Part shown: piece by piece, positions 28,375 to 38,142 of the stretch
Layout: every line of letters starts with the position of its first letter
Numbering within the stretch: the first letter of the stretch is position 1
Source of the DNA: Gluconobacter potus
GTDB taxonomy: Bacteria; Pseudomonadota; Alphaproteobacteria; Acetobacterales; Acetobacteraceae
NCBI RefSeq assembly: GCF_015244705.1
Contig: NZ_JABCQF010000002.1
Coordinates: forward strand, 124,001-188,000
Reading direction: 5' to 3'
DNA length: 64,000 bases
The notes under the pieces: model-generated
Seen by the model: only the letters and a program-made list of their open reading frames with translations
Database searches by the model: none
What the model was told of the DNA's origin: nothing
Made by a program: the position numbers and the translations under genes

Positions 28375-28450
28375 TGGCGTCCCGTACGGGATTCGAACCC
28401 GTGTTGCCGCCGTGAAAGGGCGGTGTCCTAGGCCTCTAGACGAACGGGAC
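28375..28450 (-). tRNA. tRNA-Glu (anticodon TTC)
   Basis: Read on the minus strand the sequence GTCCCGTTCGTCTAGAGG begins a complete cloverleaf with anticodon TTC in the CCTTTCACG loop, a GGTTCGAATC T-loop and an encoded CCA at 28375-28377. Its 3' end faces the integrase gene, so it is the likely integration target of the neighbouring island. No second copy of the tRNA 3' end is visible elsewhere in the window. Confidence 0.96.
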
Positions 28451-28491
28451 TGGAGGCGTGAGCGGGTGTATAGGGGCGGCTCCTGCGTCCG

Positions 28492-30291
28492 TCAAGCGGG
28501 GGCAGCGTCAGAAATGAAAAAAGACAGATTTTTTCTCTCCTGCCATGTCTCGGCCCGCAATGTGCCTGCGACATGGACCAGCGGCATGGAGCGGTCTTCC
28601 AGCAGGGCGGCGAAGGGTTTGTCGGCTGCACGGAAGACGAGGCCGCGCAGGCGTGTACCTCCGTCCTCGCCTTGCAGGATGACGCGCAGGGTGTTGCCAT
28701 CCTTGCCGATACGCTCGCTTTTGACGCAACGGACATTGCTGATGGCGAGGACCGGCTCCTCGTTGCCGGGGCCGAAGGGTTCCAGCCGGGCAAGCTGGTC
28801 CGCGACAGCGATGGAGGCGCCGGCCAGCGTCATGATGCCGTCGAGCTTCAGGGCATCCTGTTTCGGGAGGGCAAGCGCGCCGGAAAGCTGTGTGTCGAGC
28901 CAGCTGTGGAACTCGTCGGCACGATCGGCAGAAAGTGAGAAGCCGGCTGCCATAGCGTGGCCGCCGCCGCTGAGCAGCAGGCCGTTCTGGCGGGCTGCGA
29001 TAATGGCGGTTCCGAGATCCAGGCCCGAGACGGAGCGGGCCGAGCCCTTGATGACGCCATCTGTCAGGGCAGCGACGAGGGCAGGGCGGTTGTAGCGCTC
29101 TTTCAGGCGGCCTGCGACGATGCCGACGACGCCGGGGTGCCATGTTTCACCGTGCAGGAAGATGACGGCGTGGCCCGCATCGAGCTGCTGCTGCGCCTGT
29201 TCCATGGCGGAATCGAGGATTGTGGATTCGACGGTCTGACGCTGTCGGTTGACGCGGTCGAGTTGTTCGGCAAGGGCGCGGGCTTCCACGACATCGTCAG
29301 ATAGCAGGAGTTTCAGGCCCAGATCGGCCTGTGCGATGCGGCCGCCAGCGTTGATGCGTGGTCCGAGGGCGAAGCCGCAGGCCATGGCGCTGGCCTCTTC
29401 CTTCACACCCGCGACAGAGGACAGCGTGGCCAGTCCCAGACGCTCGCCGCGGGACATAACGCGCAGGCCCTGCATGACCAGAGCGCGGTTCAGGCCGGTC
29501 AAGGGCATGACGTCGCAGATGGTGGCCAGCGCGGTGAGGTCGAGGCGTTTGAGCAGGTCGGGAATGGCCTGGCCTTCATCGAACCAGTTGGTGCGGCGCA
29601 GGTGGCGGATTGTGGCGACCATCGTGAGAAAGGCGACGGCTGTGGCGCAGATGCTGCCCAGCCCGGAGGTGCAGTCCAGACGGTTCGGGTTGACCACGAT
29701 GCCTTTCGGCAAGGCCGCGCCGTCGGGTTTGTGGTGGTCGAGCACGATAATGTCGGCGCGGTCCGACAGGCCATTGAGGATGTCGATCGCCGCTGTGCCG
29801 CAGTCGATGCAGACCAGAAGGGTGGCGCCCTGGGAGAGCAGGTTCTCAAGGGCTGCGGCATTGGGGCCGTAGCCTTCGGTCAGGCGGTCCGGAATGTGGG
29901 TGCTGACGGTGCAGCCGAGTTCGCGCAGCGTGTCGCAGACGAGGGTGGTGCCACAGGCGCCATCCACGTCGTAGTCGCCGAACAGGCCGACATGCTCGTG
30001 GTTGCGCACGGCCTGTGCGAGGCGTTCGGCGGCCCGGTCCATGTCCTGCAGGCAGGACGGGTCGGGCATGGCATCGCGCAGACGGGGATTGAGAAACGAA
30101 GAGGCGTCGTGGGGAGCGACGCCGCGGGCCGAGAGGATACGGGCCAGAAGTTCGGGAATACCGGCCTGCTGGGCCAGGGCGAGAGCCAGGCGGTTGTCTG
30201 CTTCCGCCAGGCGGGGATCGCGCCAGATCCAGCGGCGGTGTCCTGCACTTCGGGTTACGCCGAGGACGGCACCCGTATCATCTGCGAGCAT
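28492..30291 (-). CDS. recJ: single-stranded-DNA-specific exonuclease RecJ
   Basis: A 599-residue DHH-family 5'-3' exonuclease for recombination and mismatch repair. Metal-binding motifs are GLFGDYDVDGACG (~105), VCIDCGTAA and IVLDHHKPDG (the DHH motif, ~180). A DHHA1 domain follows with GSARSVSGLDLG and GGGHAMAAGFSL, then a C-terminal OB-fold. Length is normal. It is downstream of glpX on the same strand with a gap of ten bases, so the two are probably cotranscribed. Confidence 0.95.
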   Translation of the reverse strand: MLADDTGAVLGVTRSAGHRRWIWRDPRLAEADNRLALALAQQAGIPELLARILSARGVAPHDASSFLNPRLRDAMPDPSCLQDMDRAAERLAQAVRNHEHVGLFGDYDVDGACGTTLVCDTLRELGCTVSTHIPDRLTEGYGPNAAALENLLSQGATLLVCIDCGTAAIDILNGLSDRADIIVLDHHKPDGAALPKGIVVNPNRLDCTSGLGSICATAVAFLTMVATIRHLRRTNWFDEGQAIPDLLKRLDLTALATICDVMPLTGLNRALVMQGLRVMSRGERLGLATLSSVAGVKEEASAMACGFALGPRINAGGRIAQADLGLKLLLSDDVVEARALAEQLDRVNRQRQTVESTILDSAMEQAQQQLDAGHAVIFLHGETWHPGVVGIVAGRLKERYNRPALVAALTDGVIKGSARSVSGLDLGTAIIAARQNGLLLSGGGHAMAAGFSLSADRADEFHSWLDTQLSGALALPKQDALKLDGIMTLAGASIAVADQLARLEPFGPGNEEPVLAISNVRCVKSERIGKDGNTLRVILQGEDGGTRLRGLVFRAADKPFAALLEDRSMPLVHVAGTLRAETWQERKNLSFFISDAAPA

Positions 30292-30301
30292 GGTTCTCCG
30301 T

Positions 30302-31303
30302 TCAGGAAGCGGCTTGTGCCTTCGGTTTGAAGGTATGGTGGCTTTCTATATAGCGCACCGTGCCGGATTTTGAACGCATGACGATGGAATGTGTGCGGGC
30401 CTTGGTCGGGCTCGGACGCTCCACGCCCTTCAGCAGCGGGCCGGATGTGACGCCCGTTGCGGAGAACAGGACGTGGCCGGAAGCCATGTCGTGCAGGAAG
30501 AGCTTGCGGGCCGGATCGAGCCCGTTGGCCATTTCACGTGCACGTTCCCGCTGGGTATCGTCCTCGAACAGGAGGCGTCCCTGCATCTGGCCTTCCATGC
30601 AGCGGATGGCCGCTGCGGCCAGCACGCCCTCGGGAGCGCCACCGGAACCGGCATAGAGATCCACACCACCGCCGTCGATACAGGTGGCGATGGCGGCCGC
30701 CACGTCACCGTCGCTCAGCAGCATGACGCGGGCACCGGCTTCGCGGGCATGGGCGATCATCTCTTCATGTCTTTCGCGGTCAAGTGCGCAGAGGACCATG
30801 TCCGAGACGTCGCGCTTCTTGGCCTTGGCCAGCGAGCGGAGGTTGTTGCCGATCGAGGCATCCAGATCCACCACCCCGTCCGGAAGGTCCGGTCCGACGA
30901 CGATCTTTTCCATGTAGATGTCAGGCGCATGGAGGAACTTGCCGCGCTCGGCGAGGGCCACGACGGTCAGGGCGTTGGGCAGGCTCTTGGCGCAGAGATT
31001 CGTGCCTTCGAGCGGATCGACCGCGATATCCATGGCCGGGCCGCCAGAGCCGACTTTCTCACCGATGTAGAGCATCGGTGCTTCGTCCATCTCGCCTTCA
31101 CCGATGGTGACGACGCCATCGATGGCGACTGTGTCGAAAGCGGCGCGCATGGCCTGTACGGCAGCGCCGTCCGCTTCGTTCTTCTGGCCGCGACCGGTCC
31201 AGTGCGCGGAAGCGATTGCGGCGGCTTCCGTTACACGGACAAGCTCGAGAGCAAGATTGCGGTCAGTGACGCGGTACGGGAGAACATTCTGAGGGTCGAT
31301 CAC
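30302..31303 (-). CDS. glpX: class II fructose-1,6-bisphosphatase
   Basis: A 333-residue phosphatase of the GlpX family that hydrolyses fructose 1,6-bisphosphate (and sometimes sedoheptulose 1,7-bisphosphate) in gluconeogenesis and the pentose phosphate cycle. Metal and substrate motifs GEGEMDEAP (~69) and AVDPLEGTNLCA (~94) are intact, as are SDGDVAAAI and YAGSGGAPEG. It overlaps the hom stop by four bases and is followed closely by recJ. Confidence 0.95.
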   Translation of the reverse strand: MIDPQNVLPYRVTDRNLALELVRVTEAAAIASAHWTGRGQKNEADGAAVQAMRAAFDTVAIDGVVTIGEGEMDEAPMLYIGEKVGSGGPAMDIAVDPLEGTNLCAKSLPNALTVVALAERGKFLHAPDIYMEKIVVGPDLPDGVVDLDASIGNNLRSLAKAKKRDVSDMVLCALDRERHEEMIAHAREAGARVMLLSDGDVAAAIATCIDGGGVDLYAGSGGAPEGVLAAAAIRCMEGQMQGRLLFEDDTQRERAREMANGLDPARKLFLHDMASGHVLFSATGVTSGPLLKGVERPSPTKARTHSIVMRSKSGTVRYIESHHTFKPKAQAAS

Positions 31304-32589
31304 GCAAGGGGATCCTCGATTTTGAGCGCAAGCGGCTTTCCTGTCACGACAGGAAGGACGGCGAGCGCTGTGGCAGCTGCGTGGATGGCCTTTTCAGGAA
31401 CCTGATGGGTTACGATCGCCAGGTCGGCACATCCTGTTGCAGCATCGTGCTGGGAAACAAAGTGGACAGAGACATTGTGGTCCCGAAGAACCGATGTCAG
31501 GTCAGCCATTACGCCCGGACGGTCCTGAACGTTCAGACGTAAATAGAATGCGCTGTTCAAATCAGCGAGATCGGCACAGTCGATGGCTGCCGGAACGGTG
31601 CTCCTGCCCCAGACAGGAATGGCGGTTCCCCGCGCCAGATCGATGAGATCGGCGACGACCGCGCTGGCTGTCGGGCCTTCTCCGGCACCGCGACCGGAAA
31701 TGGTCATCGGGCCGCTGAACACACCCTGCGTGGAAACAGCGTTGAAGACGCCTTCAACGCTCGCAATGGGCGCGCCGGTGGGGACGAGGCACGGACGCAC
31801 CCAGGCGGCGACGGTGCCGTTTTCAGCCTGCCGGGCCATGCCGAGCAGTTTGATGCGGTATCCGAGCTGATCGGCGAATTTCAGGTCGGTCGCGGTGATG
31901 TCGCGGATACCCTGCACGGACAGGGTGTCGAACGCGACGGGCTGGAAAGCCAGACCGGCGAGGATGGCCAGCTTGTGGGCCGTGTCCCAGCCGTCCACGT
32001 CCGTTGACGGTTCGGCTTCGGCATAGCCCTTGGCCTGCGCTTCGGTCAGGACTTCGGTGAAGTCCCGGCCCGTGGCGCGCATTTCGGTCAGGATGTAGTT
32101 GCAGGTCCCGTTCAGGATGCCGCCCACGCTGAGCAGACGGTCGGCTGCGAGCCCTTCGCGGACGAGCTTGATGGCGGGGATGCCACCCGCCACGGCCGCC
32201 TCGAACAGGAGGGGAGCGTTCTTGTCGGAGGACAGGCGGCTGAGGCGGTCGCCATGCAGGGCCACGAGTGCCTTGTTGGCGGTCACAACCGGCAGTCCGC
32301 GTTCAAGCGCAGTGCGCACCATGTCGCGCGCCGGGCCTTCGGAACCGCCAATGAGTTCGACGGCGACGTCGATCTCCGGGTCCTGCGCCACGGCGGTGGC
32401 GCTGTCGTGCCAGCGCATGGCGGACAGGTCCACGCCGCGGTCGCGGGTACGGTCCCGGGCCGTGATGGCCACGACTTCGATCGGCCGGCCGGCCCGGGCG
32501 GTAATCATGTCAGCGTTCTCACGCAGGAGACGAATGACACCGATCCCGACAGTCCCGAGTCCAGCCAGTCCGATCCGCAGTGGTTTCAC
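31300..32589 (-). CDS. hom: homoserine dehydrogenase
   Basis: A 429-residue enzyme reducing aspartate semialdehyde to homoserine for threonine and methionine synthesis. The N-terminal NAD(P)-binding loop is GLAGLGTVGIGVI (9-21), catalytic-domain blocks are GILNGTCNYILTEM and AEPSTDVDGWDTAHKLAIL, and a C-terminal ACT domain (RLNVQDRPGVMADLTSVL) suggests feedback inhibition by an amino acid. It overlaps the upstream aminotransferase gene by four bases and glpX by four, which makes a tight operon. Confidence 0.95.
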   Translation of the reverse strand: MKPLRIGLAGLGTVGIGVIRLLRENADMITARAGRPIEVVAITARDRTRDRGVDLSAMRWHDSATAVAQDPEIDVAVELIGGSEGPARDMVRTALERGLPVVTANKALVALHGDRLSRLSSDKNAPLLFEAAVAGGIPAIKLVREGLAADRLLSVGGILNGTCNYILTEMRATGRDFTEVLTEAQAKGYAEAEPSTDVDGWDTAHKLAILAGLAFQPVAFDTLSVQGIRDITATDLKFADQLGYRIKLLGMARQAENGTVAAWVRPCLVPTGAPIASVEGVFNAVSTQGVFSGPMTISGRGAGEGPTASAVVADLIDLARGTAIPVWGRSTVPAAIDCADLADLNSAFYLRLNVQDRPGVMADLTSVLRDHNVSVHFVSQHDAATGCADLAIVTHQVPEKAIHAAATALAVLPVVTGKPLALKIEDPLA

Positions 32590-33812
32590 GATGATGCAGC
32601 TCCAAGAAGATCAGCGGTTCCGGCCCCGGCGCCGTGCCGGGTCATGAAGCCCTTGATGGCCCGCGTCGCCTGACGCAGCCGCTGGGTGTTTTCGACAAGT
32701 CCGATCCGGACAAAGCCCTCGCCGTATTCCCCGAATCCGAGGCCCGGCGCAACCGCCACGCCTGCTTCCTTGAGAAGCAGCTTGGAGAAGGCGACGCTGC
32801 CCATCTCGGCGAAAGCGGGCGGGATGGGTGCCCAGGCGAACATCGAGCCTGCCGGTGCGGGGACGTCCCATCCTGCGCTCTGAAGGCCGCGCAGCAGCAC
32901 GTCGCGGCGGTCCTTGTACATGGCGCGGATTTCGGAAACGTAGTCCTGCGGGCCGTTCAGGGCGGCGACGGACGCGACCTGGATGGGAGTGAAGGCGCCA
33001 TAGTCCAGATAGGACTTGATGCGCGTGAGGGCCTGGATCAGACGCGGATTGCCGACCGCAAAGCCCATGCGCCAGCCTGCCATGGAATAGGTCTTGGACA
33101 TGGACGTGAACTCGACGGCCACATCCTTTGCGCCCGGAACGGCGAGGAGGGACGGGGGCGGTTCGTTCTCGTTAAAATAGATTTCCGCATAGGCCAGATC
33201 GGACAGGATCCAGATCTCTTCCCGGCGCGCGAAGGCCACGAGTTCCTTGTAGAAATCAAGGTTCGCGACAAAGGCTGTCGGGTTGGACGGGAAGTTGACG
33301 ATCAGGGCCGTCGGCTTGGGGACCGAGTGCCGGACGGCACGTTCGAGCGCGCGGAGCATGTCCTCATCCGGCGTGGCCGGGATCGAACGGACGGAGGCAC
33401 CGGCGATGATGAAGCCGAACTGGTGGATCGGGTAGGACGGGTTCGGGACCAGGATCGTGTCGCCGGGGCTCGTGATGGCGGCGGCCAGATTGGCCAGGCC
33501 TTCCTTGGAGCCAAGGGTCGCGATGACCTCGGTTTCCGGGTCCAGCGAGACGTTGAACCGGCGCTCGTAATAGTTCGCCATGGCCTTGCGCAGGCCCGGG
33601 ATGCCGCGGCTGACGGAATAGCCATGCGCACGCGGATTGCCGACCGTCTCGATCAGTTTCTGTACGACGTGAGCCGGGGGCGCGCTGTCGGGATTGCCCA
33701 TGCCCAGATCGATGATGTCGTCACCGGCGGCTCGCGCGGCGGCCTTGGCCTTGTTCACTTCAGCGAACACATAGGGCGGCAGGCGGCGGATGCGGTGGAA
33801 CTCTTCGGTCAT
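32586..33812 (-). CDS. alaC: class I/II aminotransferase, AlaC-like
   Basis: A 408-residue pyridoxal-phosphate enzyme. The cofactor lysine is in EFTSMSKTYSMAGWRMGFAVG, and NFPSNPTAFV and DLAYAEIYF form the cofactor pocket. The opening RIRRLPPYVFAEVNKAK and overall sequence are those of the alanine/LL-diaminopimelate type transaminases found directly upstream of hom in many Proteobacteria. It is probably a glutamate-pyruvate or related transaminase. It is the first gene of the alaC-hom-glpX-recJ operon; the symbol is by resemblance. Confidence 0.85.
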   Translation of the reverse strand: MTEEFHRIRRLPPYVFAEVNKAKAAARAAGDDIIDLGMGNPDSAPPAHVVQKLIETVGNPRAHGYSVSRGIPGLRKAMANYYERRFNVSLDPETEVIATLGSKEGLANLAAAITSPGDTILVPNPSYPIHQFGFIIAGASVRSIPATPDEDMLRALERAVRHSVPKPTALIVNFPSNPTAFVANLDFYKELVAFARREEIWILSDLAYAEIYFNENEPPPSLLAVPGAKDVAVEFTSMSKTYSMAGWRMGFAVGNPRLIQALTRIKSYLDYGAFTPIQVASVAALNGPQDYVSEIRAMYKDRRDVLLRGLQSAGWDVPAPAGSMFAWAPIPPAFAEMGSVAFSKLLLKEAGVAVAPGLGFGEYGEGFVRIGLVENTQRLRQATRAIKGFMTRHGAGAGTADLLGAASS

Positions 33813-33943
33813 GACCAGCTCTGGGACAGAGGGTGAAAGGGAGCAGCGACGATAGACAGGTTTTTTCAGGAGTGGAACAGCCTGACTGCGCCTGATTTCA
33901 CAATGTCGTCTTCCAGGGGATCTCTTCCGGGCTGCTCGCAGTG

Positions 33944-34927
33944 TCAGTGGTTGATCGTAACCCGGACGCCATCGCCAATGGCTTCGGCTTTGAGAATGAT
34001 TGCGGATGCGGGCACGCCGCGCGCGATCAGAGCGCGGGCGACCACGCGGGCGCGCAGCAGGCCCAGCGCGATTTCCCGGTTCTGGTCCGCGGGCGCAAGG
34101 GCTGCATCCGCGCTCATGAAGGCCCCGAAGCCAAGGATGGTCAGGCGCTTGTTCCCGCGCAGGGAAACGATGTGCTGGTAATCACCCTGCGGATCACCCG
34201 TGACGTGGTCCGTTGCGGGCTGGAAGCGGATCAGGGTGCCTTGGGGCGTGGATGTGTCGATATCCGGGCGGACGGGATCACTGACCATTGCATCACGCGG
34301 CAGGTCGAACCCCGGAAACTGCGGCGGAGGTGGAGGCAGATCGCCGATTTTCGGGAACTGGCCCGGCGGGGTCGGGGGGATGGATTTCGCAACGACGGCG
34401 GGAAGTTCCGCTTCCGCCGCCGGGGCGGAGGGAGCCGTCTTTTTTGCTGGTGCGGAAGCATTGGGGACCGATGTCGTCGTCAGATCGGGAGCCGGATTGA
34501 TGGCGGAAGGGCTCTCCGGTTCCGGCTGTCCGACTGTCGTCATGGTCATGCCGCTCTGTTCCGTATTGGCTGTCGTGGCGGCCGGGGCAGGTTTGGGCGG
34601 CGGGGGAATGGTCGGCAGGGCACCCTGGGCCGCACTTTCGCGCTGGGCCAGGTTCCGCTGGGCTTCAAGCTGTGTCGTCAGTGACAGACGTGCCTCGGGC
34701 GTCGGAAGGTCGGGGGCCTGCGTCGGGGTACGGCCGACATGCGGATAGCGCAGGTTCTCGCCCGGCGGTGGGGCGCGCAGCTTGGCAATCTCGCCGCCTT
34801 CAAAGTTGTGCCACCAGCCGGTTACGGTATCCGTTGCGTCCTGATGCTGGCAGGCCGCCAGCAGCGGCGCGGTCATCAGCAGGAGAAACGGGATTTTTCT
34901 CGCAGTCCTGCGTGTCGCCGCTGTCAT
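33944..34927 (-). CDS. OmpA-like lipoprotein with proline-rich linker
   Basis: A 327-residue envelope protein. The start at 34927 gives a signal peptide with lipobox (PLLAAC, cysteine ~ residue 22); earlier in-frame codons lie inside clpP on the other strand and are not real. A long linker rich in proline and alanine (about 100-220) follows, then a C-terminal domain (TILGFGAFMSADAALAPADQN, ARVVARALIARGVPASAI) that resembles the OmpA peptidoglycan-binding fold. It may tether the outer membrane to the cell wall. It stands alone, divergent from clpP. Confidence 0.65.
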   Translation of the reverse strand: MTAATRRTARKIPFLLLMTAPLLAACQHQDATDTVTGWWHNFEGGEIAKLRAPPPGENLRYPHVGRTPTQAPDLPTPEARLSLTTQLEAQRNLAQRESAAQGALPTIPPPPKPAPAATTANTEQSGMTMTTVGQPEPESPSAINPAPDLTTTSVPNASAPAKKTAPSAPAAEAELPAVVAKSIPPTPPGQFPKIGDLPPPPPQFPGFDLPRDAMVSDPVRPDIDTSTPQGTLIRFQPATDHVTGDPQGDYQHIVSLRGNKRLTILGFGAFMSADAALAPADQNREIALGLLRARVVARALIARGVPASAIILKAEAIGDGVRVTINH

Positions 34928-35104
34928 GGGCTGCCTGCTGTTCCCTGGGACCACTGTGCCGTTCCTGCCGTCTGTAGAATGTCCAAATGCGGCGGAGACT
35001 AGCGGTTCGTGGCAGGGATGGCGAGAGTTCCTGTCGGTCCGGATCGGAAGCCCGATCCGAAGGAGGACTTGGCACCGACGAAAACGAAGCGCAGGATAGG
35101 GAGT

Positions 35105-35797
35105 ATGAAGATGCATGCTGGATCTGGAAACGATATGGATATCACCAGAATGACCCCGACCCGCCTGGACCCGATCCATCTGGACGACGAGCCGGATGCT
35201 CCGGAGCCCGAAACCAAAGAAGACGACAACAAGACGCTGAACAGCCCGATCAGCGAGCTTGAGGGCCGTCTGTTCGATCAGCGGAAAGTCCTGATCTTCG
35301 GCGGTATCAACGACAAGATCGCCCGTGATGTCACCGGTCGCCTTCTGGCGCTGGCCGGGACGTCCGACAAGCCGATCGACGTGTATGTGAACTCCCCGGG
35401 CGGTCATGTGGAGAGTGGTGACACCATCCATGACATGATCCGTTTCGTGGATTCGATTGCGCCGATCAACATGATCGGGACCGGCTGGGTCGCCTCCGCT
35501 GGTGCGCTGATCTACGCTGCCGGCCGTCCGGAACGACGGGTCTGCCTGCCGAACACGCGCTTTCTGCTGCACCAGCCGATGGGTGGCGTGCGTGGTCCGG
35601 CAACGGATATCGACATCGAGGCCCGCGAGATCATCAAGATGCGCGAGCGCCTGAACCGGATATTTGCGAAGGAAACCGGGCAGACCTACGAAAAGGTCGC
35701 CAAGGATACGGACCGCAACTACTGGATGTCGGCCCATGAAGCCATTGCCTATGGCCTCGTGAACCGCATCATCCACTCGGCAACCGAACTCAAGTAA
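35105..35797 (+). CDS. clpP: ClpP-like serine protease
   Basis: A 230-residue ClpP-family peptidase. The catalytic serine lies in WVASAGALI (S131), the histidine in FLLHQPMGG and the aspartate in [13 protein letters not shown], so the triad is complete. The region before the serine reads GTGW instead of the usual GQAA, and there is an acidic N-terminal extension of about 40 residues. It is therefore probably a second, divergent ClpP rather than the main one. No clpX or tig gene is adjacent. ATG 35105 follows AGGGAG; 35111 is an alternative. Confidence 0.8.
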   Translation: MKMHAGSGNDMDITRMTPTRLDPIHLDDEPDAPEPETKEDDNKTLNSPISELEGRLFDQRKVLIFGGINDKIARDVTGRLLALAGTSDKPIDVYVNSPGGHVESGDTIHDMIRFVDSIAPINMIGTGWVASAGALIYAAGRPERRVCLPNTRFLLHQPMGGVRGPATDIDIEAREIIKMRERLNRIFAKETGQTYEKVAKDTDRNYWMSAHEAIAYGLVNRIIHSATELK

Positions 35798-35853
35798 AAA
35801 CTACAAGCTCCAAGGGGCACGGCGTGCCTTTCCGGCATGCCGCGAACACAGTT

Positions 35854-36828
35854 ATGAAAAGTCTGGCCGAAATCTATTCCCATCTTCCCGACGCACCGTC
35901 GGAGAAGACGCTCGAGCGCGTTGATTACGAAGCGCGCCACTGGAGCAGCCCGATCCAGGGGCCGCTCAAGCCGGGTACGGAAGAGCACAAACGGGCCGTC
36001 GCCGCGATGTTCCGTGATACGTTCAATCCGTACAAGCCGTCCGTGATCGACTGGCCGAAGCTGGATCCGGAGACGCTGCATCGCATCACGTCGCTGCCGA
36101 TCTGGGATATTGCGGTCCAGACCGAGGGTAAGGCCCGCCTGCGCATGGCCGCCTATGCGGACATGATCACCGACCCGGACATGAAGGATGCGCTGTCGCG
36201 TAATGCCTGGGAAGAGAACCGGCACAAGGAAGTCCTGACCAAGCTGGTCGAGGCCTACAACATTCCGATGGCGCCGGAGCCTCCGTATGTGACGCCGAAG
36301 GATACGGAATGGGCGTATCTGGTCACGGGTTTCTCGGAATGTGTGGACAGCTTCTTCGCGTTTGGTCTGTTCGCGCTTGCCGAGCGGGCCGGGCTGTTCC
36401 CGCAGGAACTGATCGAGACGTTCGAGCCGGTGATGCAGGAAGAGTGCCGCCATATCCTGCTGTTCGCGAACTGGCTGGCCTGGCACCGGGCGACCATGCC
36501 GTTCTGGAAGCGGCCCTGGTTCGAGCTGCGTGTGATCGCAGTGTGGCTGTTCCTGGCCTATGAGCGCATGGGTCTGGCCCGTTCGATCGACGAGAACGGT
36601 GAAGAACACACGCAGGACAACAATTTCACGGTCACGGGTGCCAAGGACATGACGACGATGGACATCAGTCTTCCAGACCTGATGCAGCTCTGTCTGGACG
36701 AGGATGACCGCCGGTTCTCCGGTTATGATCCACGTCTGCTACGGCCGACGACGACGCCGGCGATAGCGCGTGCGATCATCAAGGGTGCAAAGCTCTGGGA
36801 TCGGGTCCGGAGCAAGATCGCCGCCTGA
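35854..36828 (+). CDS. ferritin-like-fold protein of unknown function
   Basis: A 324-residue soluble protein, mostly helical. Paired motifs EENRHKEVL and EECRHILLFANW have the E-x-x-H pattern of di-iron carboxylate (ferritin-like) proteins, so a metal-dependent redox role is possible, but I do not know a characterised relative. ATG 35854 has a poor ribosome-binding site. The GTG at 35824 has AAGGGG upstream and would add ten residues. A strong terminator follows, shared with the convergent recA gene. Confidence 0.6.
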   Translation: MKSLAEIYSHLPDAPSEKTLERVDYEARHWSSPIQGPLKPGTEEHKRAVAAMFRDTFNPYKPSVIDWPKLDPETLHRITSLPIWDIAVQTEGKARLRMAAYADMITDPDMKDALSRNAWEENRHKEVLTKLVEAYNIPMAPEPPYVTPKDTEWAYLVTGFSECVDSFFAFGLFALAERAGLFPQELIETFEPVMQEECRHILLFANWLAWHRATMPFWKRPWFELRVIAVWLFLAYERMGLARSIDENGEEHTQDNNFTVTGAKDMTTMDISLPDLMQLCLDEDDRRFSGYDPRLLRPTTTPAIARAIIKGAKLWDRVRSKIAA

Positions 36829-36860
36829 GCGATCCTCTTCTCGATAGTCAAACGGCATAA

Positions 36861-36889
36861 AAAAGGGCTCCGGAAGGAGCCCTTTTTTT
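36861..36889. terminator. bidirectional intrinsic terminator
   Basis: The stem GGGCTCC-GGAA-GGAGCCC (36865-36882) is flanked by A-run and T-run, so it can stop transcription from both the ferritin-like gene on the plus strand and recA on the minus strand. Confidence 0.88.
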
Positions 36890-36892
36890 GTT

Positions 36893-37930
36893 TCAGTCTT
36901 CCGGGGTGCCTTCGGCGTCGGGCTCCGGATCCGTCATCAGGGCGTCGGAGAGGACGCCGGCTTCTGCGCGGATGCGGCGCTCGATTTCGGAGGCCATCTC
37001 CGGATGCTCGCGCAGGAACTGCTTGGCGTTTTCACGACCCTGTCCGATGCGCTGGCTGTCAAAGGAGAACCATGCGCCGGACTTCTCGACGATGTTGCCC
37101 TTCACGCCCAGATCGAGCAGTTCGCCCATCTTGCTGATGCCTTCGCCATACATGATGTCGAACTCGACCTGGCGGAACGGGGGCGCCATCTTGTTTTTCA
37201 CGACCTTGACTCGGGTCTGGTTGCCGACGACCTCGTCCTTGTCCTTGATGGAGCCGATGCGGCGGATGTCGAGACGGATGGAAGAGTAGAACTTCAGCGC
37301 GTTACCGCCGGTCGTCGTTTCCGGATTGCCGAACATCACGCCGATCTTCATGCGGATCTGGTTCAGGAAGATGACGAGCGTGTTGGAGCGCGAGACCGTT
37401 CCAGTCAGCTTGCGCAGGGCTTGGCTCATGAGACGGGCGTGTAGGCCGACATGGCTATCGCCCATATCGCCTTCGAGTTCGGCGCGGGGCACAAGTGCGG
37501 CGACAGAGTCCACGACCAGCACGTCAACGGCGCCGGAGCGGACCAGCGTGTCAGCAATTTCCAGTGCCTGTTCGCCGGCATCCGGCTGGCTCAGGAGAAG
37601 ATCGTCGATGTTGACGCCGAGTTTGCGGGCATAGCCCGGGTCGAGCGCATGTTCGGCATCGATGAAGGCCACGGTGCCGCCCTTTTTCTGGGCTTCGGCA
37701 AGCACATGCAGGGCGAGAGTGGTCTTGCCCGAGCTTTCCGGTCCGTAGATTTCGACGATACGGCCGCGGGGCATGCCACCGATCCCGAGAGCGATGTCCA
37801 GCCCGATGGATCCCGTGGAAATCACATTGGCTTCCACTTTCGGGCGCTGGCCCATGCGCATGATCGAGCCTTTGCCGAAGGCGCGCTCAATCTGGCTGAG
37901 TGCGCCTTCAAGCGCCTTGGTCTTGTCCAT
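36893..37930 (-). CDS. recA: recombinase RecA
   Basis: A 345-residue DNA-dependent ATPase for strand exchange and SOS induction. Walker A is GPESSGKTT (about 65-73), with [13 protein letters not shown], the L2 region [18 protein letters not shown] and a C-terminal acidic tail. Length and sequence are typical of Alphaproteobacteria. ATG 37930 follows GAGGA about five bases upstream. A LexA-type box lies about 110 bases in front. Confidence 0.98.
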   Translation of the reverse strand: MDKTKALEGALSQIERAFGKGSIMRMGQRPKVEANVISTGSIGLDIALGIGGMPRGRIVEIYGPESSGKTTLALHVLAEAQKKGGTVAFIDAEHALDPGYARKLGVNIDDLLLSQPDAGEQALEIADTLVRSGAVDVLVVDSVAALVPRAELEGDMGDSHVGLHARLMSQALRKLTGTVSRSNTLVIFLNQIRMKIGVMFGNPETTTGGNALKFYSSIRLDIRRIGSIKDKDEVVGNQTRVKVVKNKMAPPFRQVEFDIMYGEGISKMGELLDLGVKGNIVEKSGAWFSFDSQRIGQGRENAKQFLREHPEMASEIERRIRAEAGVLSDALMTDPEPDAEGTPED

Positions 37931-38040
37931 TCAATCCTCGCAATAGGTTGGGGCTGGCGTTTCCAGGATACGATAGACCGGGCGGCCACTCTCGCAAAGA
38001 GCCGCGATTTCCGCGATTGCCGGCTTCCTGTGCTTCCTGT

Positions 38041-38055
38041 GTTCGCAAAATGTTC
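38041..38055 (-). promoter_or_regulatory. LexA-binding (SOS) box of recA
   Basis: GTTCGCAAAATGTTC on the plus strand is the direct repeat GTTC-N7-GTTC, the LexA site of Alphaproteobacteria. It is about 110 bases before the recA start, in the gap between recA and flhB. Confidence 0.75.
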
Positions 38056-38142
38056 TCGTGCAGACATATCATGCCTGACCCCCCTTTCGCCAAGGGGGCT
38101 GGTCGCTTCCAGGAAAGATTTTTTCAGGACCGGCGGCTGTGT

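Noticed and set aside
30389-31405. A 338-codon plus-strand frame opposite glpX
   Set aside because: Shadow frame; glpX carries intact catalytic motifs and lies in a coupled operon.
34928-35776. Extension of the OmpA-like lipoprotein frame upstream to 35776
   Set aside because: That part is antisense to the ClpP-like gene; a lipoprotein signal peptide begins at 34927.
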